NCBI RefSeq assembly: GCF_009852415.1
Contig: NZ_WOXS01000001.1
Span: forward strand, 180,847 to 244,846
Direction of reading: 5' to 3'
Source of the DNA: Streptomyces sp. Tu 3180
Lineage (GTDB): Bacteria > Actinomycetota > Actinomycetes > Streptomycetales > Streptomycetaceae
DNA: 64,000 nucleotides
The position numbers and the translations under genes were made by a program. The notes beneath the pieces were generated by a model that saw only the letters and a list, made by a program, of their open reading frames with translations, was not told where the DNA came from and made no database searches. Shown in pieces: positions 49,089-58,137 of this stretch. Each line of letters opens with the position of its first letter. Position 1 is the first letter of the stretch.

Positions 49089-50348
49089 GTGACACTTACC
49101 GCAGTACATAATGATGGAGGTATAGCTGTGGCACGCCCTGGAAACATCCGCCTGAAGGCAGCCCGGCTCGCAGCCGGTTACCACTCTCAGCAGGCCCTCG
49201 CCGACGTCCTGGGCGTCGGCGTCCGTCAGGTCCGCCGCTGGGAATCCGATGCTCCGCCCTGGCCGCAGCCCGAGGTTGCCCAGGCCCTCACGCGTACGCT
49301 CGGGCAGGACCTGGAAGCTCTTGGGTTCACACCGCCCAGTGGGGCGCCCGACAGCGGGCGGCGGACCGTGCTTGCTGCCCCGGCTGCCGCTGTCGGCCTT
49401 GCCGCTTTTCCCGTCCAGGCCGTCGCAGTGCAGCCAGCCACCACGGCCGAGGACTATGAAGCCGTCACCCGTTCGCACCGGCGCCTGTACTGGTCTGTTG
49501 CGCCGGTCACGCTGCATCCGGCGGCACTCGCGCACACCACACTCGGCTGCGCCCTCCTCCCGGAGACTGCCGGACAGACCCGGCAGCGGATCGCTGCAGC
49601 GCTCGCCGAGAGCTACTTGCTGGTCGGTAGGATTGAGTTCTTCGACATCCGTGAGCCCGACCGCGCTGGGCATACCCTGCTCCGGGCGCTGCAGGCCGCA
49701 GGCGAGGCCAACGACCCGCTGCTTGGCGCTGCGGTCCTGGCGCACATGGCCTTCATCCCCGCCTGGACCGGTGACCGTGAGGCGGCCGGTGAGCGGATGG
49801 TGGCCGCGCGAACCTACGCCCGTCGCGGCCCGGCCTCCGCCGAATTGCTTGCCTGGCTCGACGCGGTGGAGGCCGAATGTGAAACCCGCTGCGGCAACAC
49901 CAGGATGGCGCTGCACCTGATCGGCCACGCCGAGGACGTCCTCGCCACCGGATCGGAACATGCCTCGCCCCAGTGGCTGGACTGGTTCTCCCCCGCCAGA
50001 CTCGCCGCGTTCAAAGGGAACACACAGTTGCGCGCGGGACACTTGCCGCAAGCGCGCGAGACACTCCTCAGCGTCCTTGACGCGCTCGACCCGACCGAGG
50101 AGAAGCAGACCACGGTCGTGCTCGGTGACCTGGCCGCGGTCGAGGCCTCGGCCGGAGACCCGGAAGCCGCCTGCCGGTACGCGCTGCGCGCACTCGACCA
50201 GCTGGAGCGCACCTGGTACGCGATGGGCATGGACCGCATCCGCGAGGTGCGGCGCGCGCTGGCACCGCACCAGCAGCAACAGTGCGTGCGGGAGCTGGAC
50301 GACCGGCTTTACGGGTGGACGACCACGGTCAGCGCACTTGCTCGTTGA
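49089..50348 (+). CDS. XRE-family regulator with TPR-like C-terminus
   Basis: 419 residues, GTG with AAGGAGGA upstream. The helix-turn-helix at about 20-60 reads AARLAAGYHSQQALADVLGV then GVRQVRRWE. The C-terminal 300 residues are helical repeats. This class senses peptides or metabolites. It faces the RiPP cluster A across 268 bases that hold three GAGGACTTT copies (49003, 49037, 49078), which may be its operator. The 3' end overlaps the convergent HAD gene by 20 bases. Confidence 0.78.
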   Translation: MTLTAVHNDGGIAVARPGNIRLKAARLAAGYHSQQALADVLGVGVRQVRRWESDAPPWPQPEVAQALTRTLGQDLEALGFTPPSGAPDSGRRTVLAAPAAAVGLAAFPVQAVAVQPATTAEDYEAVTRSHRRLYWSVAPVTLHPAALAHTTLGCALLPETAGQTRQRIAAALAESYLLVGRIEFFDIREPDRAGHTLLRALQAAGEANDPLLGAAVLAHMAFIPAWTGDREAAGERMVAARTYARRGPASAELLAWLDAVEAECETRCGNTRMALHLIGHAEDVLATGSEHASPQWLDWFSPARLAAFKGNTQLRAGHLPQARETLLSVLDALDPTEEKQTTVVLGDLAAVEASAGDPEAACRYALRALDQLERTWYAMGMDRIREVRRALAPHQQQQCVRELDDRLYGWTTTVSALAR

Positions 50349-50991
50349 ACCGGGCAATCTGCGGAGACAGCTCCAAAAGGCTCTCGACGCGGAACGTCGG
50401 CAACTTTTGCGCCTCCTCGCTGTCCCACTGGATCGTCGCCCAGGGCCCGCGGCGCACCAGCGCGGTGTACATGTCGGCGGCGACGGCGGGCCGGATGTCG
50501 TTGTCGACGCGGTCACCGACGTACAGCATCTCAGCCGGATCAACCGGGACGACCTCGGCAACGCGATCGAAGAAGGTCCGATCGGGTTTGCTGGCGCCCC
50601 AGTCGTCGGAGGTGCCGATCAGGTCGACGTCGTTGGCGAACAGCGTGCGCAGGATCTTGCCCGCGCGTACGGTCTGGTTTCCGGCGATCCCCAGCCACAG
50701 GCCGTCCGCGCGCAACGCAGCGAGCGCGTCACGGACATCGGGGTAGAGGTCCTCCTCGCCGAAGGTCTCGGGCTGGCCGGCCTGTGCCCGTTTCTCTCGC
50801 TCCTCGTACAAGTCGAAACCAGGCCGGAACTCCTGGAACACGTCGCGATAGTCGCGACCCTGGGCGATGACCGCGCCGAACATGGCGTGGAAGGTGTGAC
50901 GGGGTACGCCGAGCCAGTCGGCCCAGGCGCTGTACTCGGTGGTCTCGTCCACGAGGCACTCGCCGACGTCGAAGATCACAGCGCGAATCAT
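50329..50991 (-). CDS. HAD-superfamily hydrolase
   Basis: 220 residues. Motif I is VIFDVGECLVDE: the nucleophile Asp is present, but the second position usually held by Asp is Glu. Motif II is IAGNQT and the Lys motif SKPDRTFF. Motif III/IV is LYVGDRVDNDIRPA. A helical cap lies at about 20-85. A small-molecule phosphatase is likely. It is convergent with the XRE-TPR gene and overlaps it by 20 bases. Confidence 0.8.
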   Translation of the reverse strand: MIRAVIFDVGECLVDETTEYSAWADWLGVPRHTFHAMFGAVIAQGRDYRDVFQEFRPGFDLYEEREKRAQAGQPETFGEEDLYPDVRDALAALRADGLWLGIAGNQTVRAGKILRTLFANDVDLIGTSDDWGASKPDRTFFDRVAEVVPVDPAEMLYVGDRVDNDIRPAVAADMYTALVRRGPWATIQWDSEEAQKLPTFRVESLLELSPQIARFNEQVR

Positions 50992-51305
50992 GAGCTCGAG
51001 CGTACCTGGGCATGGTGGTCTCCTGGACGCTGACCGAGTGTGCTGGTGCGATGTGGCTTGGCACCGCTTTGGACGAGGATCTCTGTCGTCCCATTGAGGA
51101 TGGCATGGGGACCATTTCCGCGTCGGCGGGAGAGCCCGGACTTCGTGCCGGTTCTTGCTCCCGGAGGAGCCCGGTCGACTTCGGCGAGGGCTCGCAGCAT
51201 CACTCCATTTCTGCTGTCACCACCAGACCCAAGGCACATCGAGCGCCAGGCGTAGTAGCCGGCTGCGGCTCTGTCAAACGAGCGGTGTAAATCGGGTAGT
51301 TGGGG
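50992..51305. other. Intergenic stretch before an IS256 remnant
   Basis: 314 bases with only short shadow frames. It contains the 5' flank of the HAD gene and, near 51270-51305, the probable end of the IS256-type element. Confidence 0.4.
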
Positions 51306-51883
51306 TTACTGGCGGGCTGCCGACAGGCGGCCGTCGAAGGTGATGTCGAGGGCGTTCAGCGCGGTCTTCCGGCGCATGGTCCAGCGGGCCTGTCCCTTGC
51401 CCGTGGGGTCGAGGGACATGATCGCCATGTAGACGCACTTCAGGGCGGCCTGCTCGTTGGGGAAGTGTCCGCGGGCCTTGACCGCCCGACGGATCCGCGC
51501 GTTCACCGACTCGATCGCGTTCGTCGTGCAGACGATCCGGCGGATCTCGGTGTCGAACCGCAGGAACGGGGTGAACTCTCCCCCAGACTTCGTCCGGGGG
51601 CACCCCCACCCAGGCGTTCTCCCACAGCTTCACGATCGCCGGATACTTCCGACCCCAGGCGTCGGCGAACTCCGCGAACCGCTCCAGGGCGGCCTCTTCG
51701 GCCGGCGCCGTATAGACCGGCTTCAAAAGCTTGGCGATCTTGTCCCAGTCCTGGCGGGCGGCATAGCGGAACGAGTTCCGCAGCAGATGCACCACGCAGG
51801 TCTGCACGATGGTGCGGGGCCAGACGGTCTCCACCGCCTCGGGCAGGCCCCTGAGCCCGTCGCAGACCAGCATCAGCACGTCG
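51306..51883 (-). pseudogene. IS256-family transposase remnant, 5'-truncated and frameshifted
   Basis: LMLVCDGLRGLPEAVETVWP and VVHLLRNSFRYAARQDWDKI are IS256 core motifs with the second catalytic Asp. A shift near 51570 puts the ending (ARIRRAVKARGHFPNEQAAL) in another frame. The 5' end stops at an IS3-type end at 51884. Confidence 0.8.
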
Positions 51884-52055
51884 CTGTGAAGCGCTCTGGG
51901 TCTGATGGAGGCTCGATTCCCTGAGAGGATCGAGTCATGGCCCGTCCGTCCCCTTACCCTGCCGAGCTTCGTGAGCGTGCGGTGCGCATGGTCGCGGAGG
52001 TCCGCCCCAACTACCCAACTGAGTGGGCCGCGATGAAGGCGGTCGCCGCGAACTG
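51884..52055 (+). pseudogene. IS3-family left end with OrfA start, truncated
   Basis: TGAAGCGCTCTGGGTCTGAT begins a common IS3-type left end. ARPSPYPAELRERAVRMVAE then VRPNYPTEWAAMKAVAA (from 51937) is the OrfA N-terminus. Homology ends at about 52055, so the remainder was deleted. It lies within the IS256 remnant, a nested insertion. Confidence 0.75.
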
Positions 52056-52075
52056 TAACCACTGCCGTACAGCAC

Positions 52076-52108
52076 GCGCGCCCCGGACCGATACGGTCCG
52101 GGGCGCGC
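52076..52108 (-). terminator. Strong 15-bp hairpin
   Basis: GCGCGCCCCGGACCG, loop ATA, CGGTCCGGGGCGCGC. It is placed 30 bases after the minus-strand relaxation gene that ends at 52139. Confidence 0.75.
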
Positions 52109-52138
52109 TCGCGTATCCACCGGCAAAGGCCGGCAGCG

Positions 52139-52871
52139 TTACAGGTCGGTCCAGGGGCGGGGTGTGCCGCCGGTCAGGGGCGTCCACATGTCCTGGGCGG
52201 GGCCGTGTAGTTCGAGGTCCTCGAGGACGGCGGCTCCCAGCGGCACCTCGCGGGCGAGCGCGGCGACCAGGGGGTGCTGGGCGGCCATCGCCTGCAGGTC
52301 GCTGATCCTGCCCTCCAGCCGCCTGCGGGAGGCGCCGGTGAGGACGAACAGCACGCGGGGGAAGACCGGATACCAGCGCATCCAGCCGGGCTCCGCGGCG
52401 ACGCGCCGGCGCCGGCCGACGGGCTGCGCCTCGTGCTGATGCAGCCGCGCGTATTCGATCAGCTTCACGGCCAGGCGCTCGCCGCTCATGGTGGCGCGGT
52501 CCACCTCCACGAACGCGCGCAGCTTGCGCCGCTGCTCACCCCTGACGACGGTGTAGTACATGACGGCGTCGGCCACCACCCGTTGTCCCTCGCCGATGGA
52601 GTGTGACACCTCGGGTGTCCAGTCCCAGGGGCCGTGCTCGTGCCCGAGCCGGCGGGCATCGGCGGCGAAGGCCAGATGGGCGCGCACCACGGTCAGGGTG
52701 TGCGCCGTCTTCAGCGACGCCGCCGTCGTGGAGGTGATCGGATAGGGCGGCCGCCCCCGCAGGATGGGTAAGTCCCTCGTCAGGCGCGCACCGTCGGGGG
52801 TGAGGTACCAGGCGTGGGTGCGGGAGCGGTCCGAGCCGGGCAGCACCGTGTAGTCGACGAAGCCGTCGGAG
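52139..52871 (-). pseudogene. Replication-relaxation family protein, lacking its N-terminus
   Basis: It reads in family order FVDYTVLPGSDRSRTHAWYL, TPDGARLTRDLPILRGRPPY, LRAFVEVDRATMSGERLAVK, then PVFPRVLFVLTGASRRRLEG to the stop. At about 52871 the frame meets a stop and the first 60-70 residues of the family are missing. The new upstream DNA is an AGGAGGACTTTCAGTGAC start region nearly identical to that of the XRE-TPR gene at 49075. A short GTG-started product could still be made, from 52846. Confidence 0.7.
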
Positions 52872-53078
52872 CGCTGTCGTCACTGAAAGTCCTCCTGATA
52901 GCTCAGTGGCCCCCAGCGTCAACGTTTCGACGTCATATGGACGGAGTTACCGCCCAGGGCGTTACACCTGATGGCTGAGAGGTTCAGAAGGTACGGCAAG
53001 AGCCCCGCTCATCCGCCACGGGGGGAAGCGGACGAGCGGGGCCGTCTGTGGGGCCGGTCAGGCGGCGGGGCGTGCGGG

Positions 53079-53945
53079 TCAGAGCTTGGTGACGCTGACG
53101 AATCCGAGTGAGCGCAGCCCTTCGGACTGGCACAGTCGATCGGAGGCGCCACCGATTTCGGTCTGTAGTAGCTGGTAGTCGGCGCCGTGAGCGGTGCCCC
53201 ATGCCATGGCGGCGCGCCACAGGGTGCGGCCGTGGCCGTGGCCGCGGTGCTCGGGCAGAACGCCGAAATATTGCGGCAGCAGCCGGGTTGCTCCGGCGTG
53301 GTCGGGCATGGTCTCCATGGGGCCGATCGCGCCTACGATGCGGCCGCCGTCGGTGGCGGCCAGGACGGGGCCGACGGAATTGGCCTGCATCTGGCTGTGC
53401 AGGAATGCGAACCCGTCGCTGGTCAGCCGGTCGGCGAACGCGGCGAATGTGTCCCTCACCGGTGCAGACAGAGCGGCCACGGCTTGGATGGGACCGGGCT
53501 GGTCCTCGTGCCGGGAGTGGGTGAAGGACTTCATCTGCACGCGGGTGACGGCGGTGCCGGCCGGTGGCGTCTCCTCTGGAGCGTGGAAGGTGACCACCCG
53601 GGCGGTAGAGGTGTGGTGGCCGGCGGCGAGCTTGGCGGCCAGGCCCGAGGCCTCTTCGGTGGCAGGCCCGTAGACGTAGACGGTGAGGGTGCCGCTGCCG
53701 CGGTTGCGCAGGGTGGGGATCAACGTCCGCGCACTGGTGTGCTCGATGTGATCGAGCAGTACGGTCTCGTCCTTCGTCGCGGCCCAGCGCTGATCCTTGT
53801 CGTACGGCAGGAACGCGCCGGTACCGGCGACGCGCAGGACGTCACCGAACAGGGCTACGCCCAGAGCGTCGGGGTGGACGGGGCCGATCGTCGGCACATA
53901 AGGCACGCGGATCACAGGGTGCAACCACTCCCACAGCAAGCGCAT
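53079..53945 (-). CDS. GNAT-family acetyltransferase next to the radical SAM RiPP genes
   Basis: 288 residues. The acetyl-CoA loop is PQYFGVLPEHRGHGHGRTLW (about 225-245). The N-terminal half (VPYVPTIGPVHPDALGVALF) is unlike simple GNATs and could bind substrate. It lies 89 bases after the precursor, in the same direction, so it may acylate the matured peptide; that is context inference. Confidence 0.72.
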   Translation of the reverse strand: MRLLWEWLHPVIRVPYVPTIGPVHPDALGVALFGDVLRVAGTGAFLPYDKDQRWAATKDETVLLDHIEHTSARTLIPTLRNRGSGTLTVYVYGPATEEASGLAAKLAAGHHTSTARVVTFHAPEETPPAGTAVTRVQMKSFTHSRHEDQPGPIQAVAALSAPVRDTFAAFADRLTSDGFAFLHSQMQANSVGPVLAATDGGRIVGAIGPMETMPDHAGATRLLPQYFGVLPEHRGHGHGRTLWRAAMAWGTAHGADYQLLQTEIGGASDRLCQSEGLRSLGFVSVTKL

Positions 53946-54034
53946 GAGGCCAACGCTACTCGCCCCTCACGCATGACTCGGGCCTCGGTGCAGGAGACAC
54001 CGAGGCCCGAGTGTTTCCTGCCGTTTTCGACCGG

Positions 54035-54238
54035 CTAGTGGGGGTTGTCGTCGCCCGCGGAGCAGCTGCACTTGGCGCTGTCCATGAGCTCGTCCATGTC
54101 GGCGATGCCGGTGATCTGGGTGACCGGCTCGGCCGGGGAGAGGACCGGCCGGGTGAAGTACGGCAGGTCACCGTCCTGGGTGGGCCCGTCACCCGGAAGC
54201 GGGCGCCTGGGGGAGATCTCGACTGTTACAGCGGTCAT
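54035..54238 (-). CDS. RiPP precursor with CSCS tail (radical SAM system)
   Basis: 67 residues from the ATG at 54238, four bases after the radical SAM stop. The leader includes LPYFTRPVLSPAEPVTQITG and IADMDELMDSAK; the tail is CSCSAGDDNPH. Cys alternating with Ser at the end suits sulfur-to-alpha-carbon or related radical SAM chemistry. Precise class unknown. Confidence 0.7.
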   Translation of the reverse strand: MTAVTVEISPRRPLPGDGPTQDGDLPYFTRPVLSPAEPVTQITGIADMDELMDSAKCSCSAGDDNPH

Positions 54239-54242
54239 GTGT

Positions 54243-55358
54243 TCACTCTGCTTTCTTTCGTCCGTGCTGGCAGTAAGCCGCCAGTGGGGCCTTCGCCTCC
54301 TGGAAGTGCTTGGCCAGGGGCCTGCATACGGTGCAGGAACCGGAGAGTGCACATCCTGAGCAGCCTCCGGTGCGAAGCATCAGCCGGTCGGCGATGGCGC
54401 CGAGCCGGGCGAGGCCGCCGATGCCCTCCCGCGGGAGGGAAATCTGGTCGTCGCGGCCGATTTTGCAGATGGACACCAGCCCGTGCGGGTCCATGTGGAA
54501 GAAGGTGTGTCCTGCATTGCAGCCCGTGAACTGCCTGCGCATGCGCAGGTGGTCCTTGGACTGCGTGGTGAGGACTTCCCCGCCGCCGTAGATGGTCGGC
54601 GTCATGTTCGTGTACACCTCGTGCTCCACGCCCCAGCGCTCGCACAGGTCGATCATGGCGGTCTCTTCGTGCGCGTTGTCCTTGGTGACGATGACGCTCA
54701 TGCGCAGCGGCAGTCGTGCGTGGCGGGCGGCATTCATGCCCTGAATGAACAGGTCCCACGCGCCGGACCGTTGCGTCAGCTCGTCGTAGCTGGCCTTGGT
54801 CGCCCCGTACATGGACACCGTGACGCGGTACGGAGGGCATTCCTCGAACAGGCGCAGGATGTTCTCGCGCCACAGCAGGGAGCCGTTGGTGGAGACCGTG
54901 AGCATCATGCCCAGCTCGAACGCATGCTGGTAGGAGCGCAGGAAGTCCTTGTCGATGGTGGGCTCACCGCCGGTGATCTGGAGCCACAGCACGCCGGCCT
55001 CGGCCATCATGTCCAGGCACCGCAGCTTGTCCGGCAGCGGCATGCCGGAGTTCACCTTGAGCCCCAAGTAGCAGTGCTTGCAGGCGTAGTTGCAGCCGAG
55101 GTTGACCTCCCAGCTTGCTTTGCCATAGCCCCAGGAAGACGGCTGCCGAACAAGCAGGAAGTCACCTGTCGGCCGGCCTGCCACGTCCATGCCCCACTGG
55201 TCGCGGACGGTGTCGGCCAGCCAGGCGGGCGCGGGCTGGGCGGGGTCGTGGGAGCGCAGGCCTTTGTAGTTCGCTTCGGGCAGCAGGAGGCCGTCCTTGC
55301 GGCCGGTTCGCAGCAGCACATGCTGTTCCAGGAACGGGCTGGCGATCAGACGATGCAC
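54243..55358 (-). CDS. Radical SAM peptide maturase with SPASM-like C-terminus
   Basis: 371 residues, GTG at 55358 with GAAGGGAAG upstream. The cluster motif is LGCNYACKHCYLG (CxxxCxxC, about residues 89-96). LQITGGEPTIDKDF is the SAM-binding GGE motif. The C-terminal Cys set CNAGHTFFHMDPHG, SICKIGRD and CSGCALSGSCTVC would bind auxiliary FeS clusters. It acts on the precursor encoded just downstream. An RNA hairpin and the foldable element lie in its leader. Confidence 0.87.
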   Translation of the reverse strand: MHRLIASPFLEQHVLLRTGRKDGLLLPEANYKGLRSHDPAQPAPAWLADTVRDQWGMDVAGRPTGDFLLVRQPSSWGYGKASWEVNLGCNYACKHCYLGLKVNSGMPLPDKLRCLDMMAEAGVLWLQITGGEPTIDKDFLRSYQHAFELGMMLTVSTNGSLLWRENILRLFEECPPYRVTVSMYGATKASYDELTQRSGAWDLFIQGMNAARHARLPLRMSVIVTKDNAHEETAMIDLCERWGVEHEVYTNMTPTIYGGGEVLTTQSKDHLRMRRQFTGCNAGHTFFHMDPHGLVSICKIGRDDQISLPREGIGGLARLGAIADRLMLRTGGCSGCALSGSCTVCRPLAKHFQEAKAPLAAYCQHGRKKAE

Positions 55359-55390
55359 GTCGTCTTCCCTTCGTTCAGGGAGGGGCTGGT

Positions 55391-55433
55391 CCCTCTTTGC
55401 CGCCCCGTCGGGGGAGCGGGGCGGCAAAGAGGG
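55391..55433 (-). terminator. Perfect 16-bp hairpin in the leader of the radical SAM gene
   Basis: CCCTCTTTGCCGCCCC pairs with GGGGCGGCAAAGAGGG around an 11-base loop. It lies 33 bases before the radical SAM start and 7 bases downstream of the foldable element on the minus strand. An attenuator or terminator between the accessory gene and the enzyme. Confidence 0.7.
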
Positions 55434-55439
55434 CTGGGG

Positions 55440-55505
55440 CCCGGCGCGGGGCGGCGACCTCGCCGTGGGGGAACACGGAGTCGGGCAGTTCGTCCCCACG
55501 CCGGG
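55440..55505 (-). ncRNA. Foldable element, copy B (between the accessory gene and the radical SAM gene)
   Basis: Same layout as copy A at 46847-46911. Outer stem CCCGGCGTGGGG/CCCCGCGCCGGG (one G-U pair), GACGAACTGCCCGA, inner hairpin CCGTG-TTCCCC-CACGG, then GCGAGGTCGCCG. Differences between copies fall mostly in single-stranded or wobble positions. Followed by the 16-bp hairpin. Confidence 0.55.
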
Positions 55506-55564
55506 GGATTGTGCTGCTCCGGCGGCCCGGGCCGAGAGGACGTCCGGGCCGCCGAGCAGGGGCT

Positions 55565-56269
55565 CTACGCGGTGCGTTCCAGTTCCCAGAGCAGCTCGTC
55601 GAGGCTGACGACGCGGAACGACTGGAGGCGGCGAACGAGCTGTGAGGCGAGGAATGTTCCGGTGTTCGGGTGGCCGTAGGGCAGTGGTGCGTCCGGCTGT
55701 GTGATGACCTTCACGCCGTGCTCGTCCCGGCCGTACAGGGTGCCGTGCACGCCGTACAGGGGCGCGCTCCTGGCCAGGAACACCATCGGGTCGTCCTTTA
55801 GATGCGGGCAGAGCTTCGCGGCGGTGCGGGCATGTTTGCGGCACACGGGAGGCTGGCTGGTGAGGATGCTCGCCTGAGCCGGGTCGTGGTCCCGGGGGCC
55901 GGCGAGGAAGATGAAGCCGAGCGGCGTGCGGGCGGGACGCGTGCACACCTGGCAGGTGAGCGTCTGCATGCACACCATCTGCCGATGGGGGTGCACCAGC
56001 TTCCACTGCGGTTCACCGGTGATGCGGCCCTGCGCGTCGACGGGATTCCATCCGCACCGGGCCCAGAGCACGCCGCGCGGATCGCGGTCCCTTGGGTCCT
56101 CGTCCGCGTAGTACAGGCGCGGGCCGGAGGGGTGCCGGGTGAGGACGAGGTTGTCCGGTGCCGCGTCCTCCCCTTGTCTCTGGGTGATGTACGGGACCAG
56201 GGAGAGGTGTTTGTCTCCCGGCTCGAGGGCCCGCGGGTTGTAGGCGAGGCGCAGGGACGGGAAGGTCAC
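55565..56269 (-). CDS. RiPP-cluster accessory protein, paralogue of the 46966 gene
   Basis: 234 residues, GTG at 56269 overlapping the upstream stop (GTGA). It has VPYITQRQGED, YADEDPRDRDPRGVLWARCG, the knuckle LTCQVCTRP, a later PPVCRKHARTAAKLCPHL and SAPLYGVHGTLYG. The order and spacing of these blocks match the 46966 protein. Each copy lies just upstream of a foldable element and then a RiPP gene. Function unknown. Confidence 0.68.
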   Translation of the reverse strand: MTFPSLRLAYNPRALEPGDKHLSLVPYITQRQGEDAAPDNLVLTRHPSGPRLYYADEDPRDRDPRGVLWARCGWNPVDAQGRITGEPQWKLVHPHRQMVCMQTLTCQVCTRPARTPLGFIFLAGPRDHDPAQASILTSQPPVCRKHARTAAKLCPHLKDDPMVFLARSAPLYGVHGTLYGRDEHGVKVITQPDAPLPYGHPNTGTFLASQLVRRLQSFRVVSLDELLWELERTA

Positions 56270-56694
56270 GGCGCCTCCGTAAGGCACTGGTGGGCCACCA
56301 GGCGTTCGAGGAGGTTGTCGAGCGTCCACGCCATGCGCCGGATGTGTCCGACGGCCCGGCGGTGCTCGGCGGGTGTTTCCTCGGACCGGAGAGCGCGCCC
56401 GCGCTCGACAAGGTCGGCTACCTGCTCGTCCTGCTCGGCCACCGTGGAGACCACGGCGAGGTCGATGAGTCGCCTCAGGTGGCCACGCAGCCGCTGCGCG
56501 TGCTCGTCGCCCTCGTGCTCGGTGGGCGTGTAGTCGTCCAGGACGGCTGCCACGTCCTCGAGCAGCAGGCCGTCGACGTACGGGGCCCAGCGCTGCACCT
56601 TCTCCAGGACCCTTCGCAAGCCGGCCTCGGTGAAGGGCGGCACGGCCGCCCGCACGGGATGGGACCAACCGGGGCAGAGGGCGGTGGCCGTCAT
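56266..56694 (-). CDS. DUF6415-like natural-product-cluster protein
   Basis: 142 residues, mainly helical: FTEAGLRRVLEKVQRWAPYV, LRGHLRRLIDLAVVSTVAEQ and HIRRMAWTLDNLLERLVAHQ. It resembles DUF6415 proteins that accompany Streptomyces RiPP genes. It is coupled to the accessory gene by GTGA and heads cluster B. Divergent from the GHKL gene at 56980. Confidence 0.62.
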   Translation of the reverse strand: MTATALCPGWSHPVRAAVPPFTEAGLRRVLEKVQRWAPYVDGLLLEDVAAVLDDYTPTEHEGDEHAQRLRGHLRRLIDLAVVSTVAEQDEQVADLVERGRALRSEETPAEHRRAVGHIRRMAWTLDNLLERLVAHQCLTEAP

Positions 56695-56979
56695 CGCCCC
56701 GGCTCCTTTTGTCCAGCGAGACGGATCCGGTAGGTACCTCGTATGAGGGCGGGCACGGTGATCTCCTCTGCGTGAAGTCGGCGATCCGAACGCCCTGGAA
56801 GGGGTCCGGTCATCGGCTTCGAGGCTCCCGTCACGGGGGTGGCGTTTCCACGCCGTCGCTACGCCCTCTCCCCGCCGTCTGGACGGCGAAGAAGCGTCGG
56901 TCGGACGGCGTGGAGACGCGCTGCGGATCAGCGGAACCTGTGGGTCACGCCCGTTCGTACGACCGGAAGAGCGACCGCG

Positions 56980-57423
56980 ATGCTGAACGACTCAAGCCCG
57001 GCAGCCCACCGTCCGCACACGTACCGGGTGGCCCTGGCCGGCCGGCCTGAGCCGCTTGCCCCGGCCCGTGACCAGGTTCGTACCGTGCTGGCCGGCGTCG
57101 TGCCCTGCGTGGACGACGCGGTGCTGGTCGTTTCCGAACTGGTGGGCAACGCCGTGCGGCACACGACTGCCGGCCCCGACTGTCTGACCATCGAGATCGA
57201 CGGGGATCAGGTGATCGTCGCGGTCCACGACCCCGAGCACGACGATGGTCATGTACACCCGTCGAAATCCGCTGCCGATCCGCTTGTCGAGTCCGGCCGT
57301 GGACTGTGGCTGGTGCAGACACTGGCACGGCGGTGGTACGTGGAGACCACCGCCGTCGGCAAGGCGGTCGTTGCCGTCCTGCCGTGCAGGAAGTCGGCAG
57401 TCAGCCGAGCGGAACGCTCTTGA
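56980..57423 (+). CDS. GHKL-type ATP-binding regulator
   Basis: 147 residues from the ATG at 56980. N-box SELVGNAVRHTTAGPDCL, a D-box in VAVHDPEHDDG, and GRGLWLVQTLARRWYVE. RsbW/SpoIIAB-like fold, as in cluster A. It is convergent with and overlaps the 2H gene by 23 bases. No obvious ribosome site. Confidence 0.78.
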   Translation: MLNDSSPAAHRPHTYRVALAGRPEPLAPARDQVRTVLAGVVPCVDDAVLVVSELVGNAVRHTTAGPDCLTIEIDGDQVIVAVHDPEHDDGHVHPSKSAADPLVESGRGLWLVQTLARRWYVETTAVGKAVVAVLPCRKSAVSRAERS

Positions 57424-58117
57424 CGACATCCCATCGGTAGGCACGGTCCTCGCGCCGCAGCTCCACCAACTGCACCTCTCGGACATGCAGGTCCACGGCA
57501 GGAAGGTCCCGTAGCGTGGTGACGGCCTCGATGATCGGGGCAGCGGGACGCGGCCGGTTGTTGTAGGCCAGGCTCAGGTGCGGGCGGAACAGCGCGGTCG
57601 GCTTGCCAGGAGTCAGCCCCAACGACGTCATGGACTCGCTGAGCGCCACGTGCAGCGCCAGTACCGGGGCCCATGGCGCGACCGTCAGGCGTACGGCGCC
57701 CCGGGAGCCCGCGAGCGGGACGGCACGCAGGCGGAAGGCTTCCGGGAGAAGGGGCGTCGCCGCGTTGATGACGTCGTCGAGGTGGCTCAACGGAAGCGTT
57801 GCGGCGGAGCCGACGCGAGCGAGGGTGATGTGCAGCCCGTCGTCGGGGACCGGATCCAAGCCGAGCGGTGCGAGGCGCTGCTGACAGCGACGGGCGAGGC
57901 CGACCAGTACCGGGTCATCGGGGAAGGTGAGCATCCAGTAGTACGCCCGGGTCTGCGCCGTCCAACCGGGCCGGTCCCAGTGATCAACCATCCTCTCCAC
58001 GGCGTCGAAGGCCGCCTGGTCATGCGCCGCGATCACGGCTGGGTCGGCCAAGTCGGCGGGTGGGCAGACAGGGAAGGCGGCGGGATCGGCGCTGAGAGGG
58101 ATGTGCGGCCAAGACAC
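57401..58117 (-). CDS. 2H phosphoesterase (2'-5' RNA ligase-like)
   Basis: 238 residues, GTG at 58117 with GAGGT upstream. The two catalytic motifs are LHITLARVG (HxTx) and FRPHLSLAYNN (HxSx). Members act on 2',3'-cyclic phosphates or nucleotide signals. It lies 20 bases after the XRE-TPR gene and is probably cotranscribed with it. Confidence 0.78.
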   Translation of the reverse strand: MSWPHIPLSADPAAFPVCPPADLADPAVIAAHDQAAFDAVERMVDHWDRPGWTAQTRAYYWMLTFPDDPVLVGLARRCQQRLAPLGLDPVPDDGLHITLARVGSAATLPLSHLDDVINAATPLLPEAFRLRAVPLAGSRGAVRLTVAPWAPVLALHVALSESMTSLGLTPGKPTALFRPHLSLAYNNRPRPAAPIIEAVTTLRDLPAVDLHVREVQLVELRREDRAYRWDVVKSVPLG

Positions 58118-58137
58118 CCGGCTAACCTCTTTCGTGA

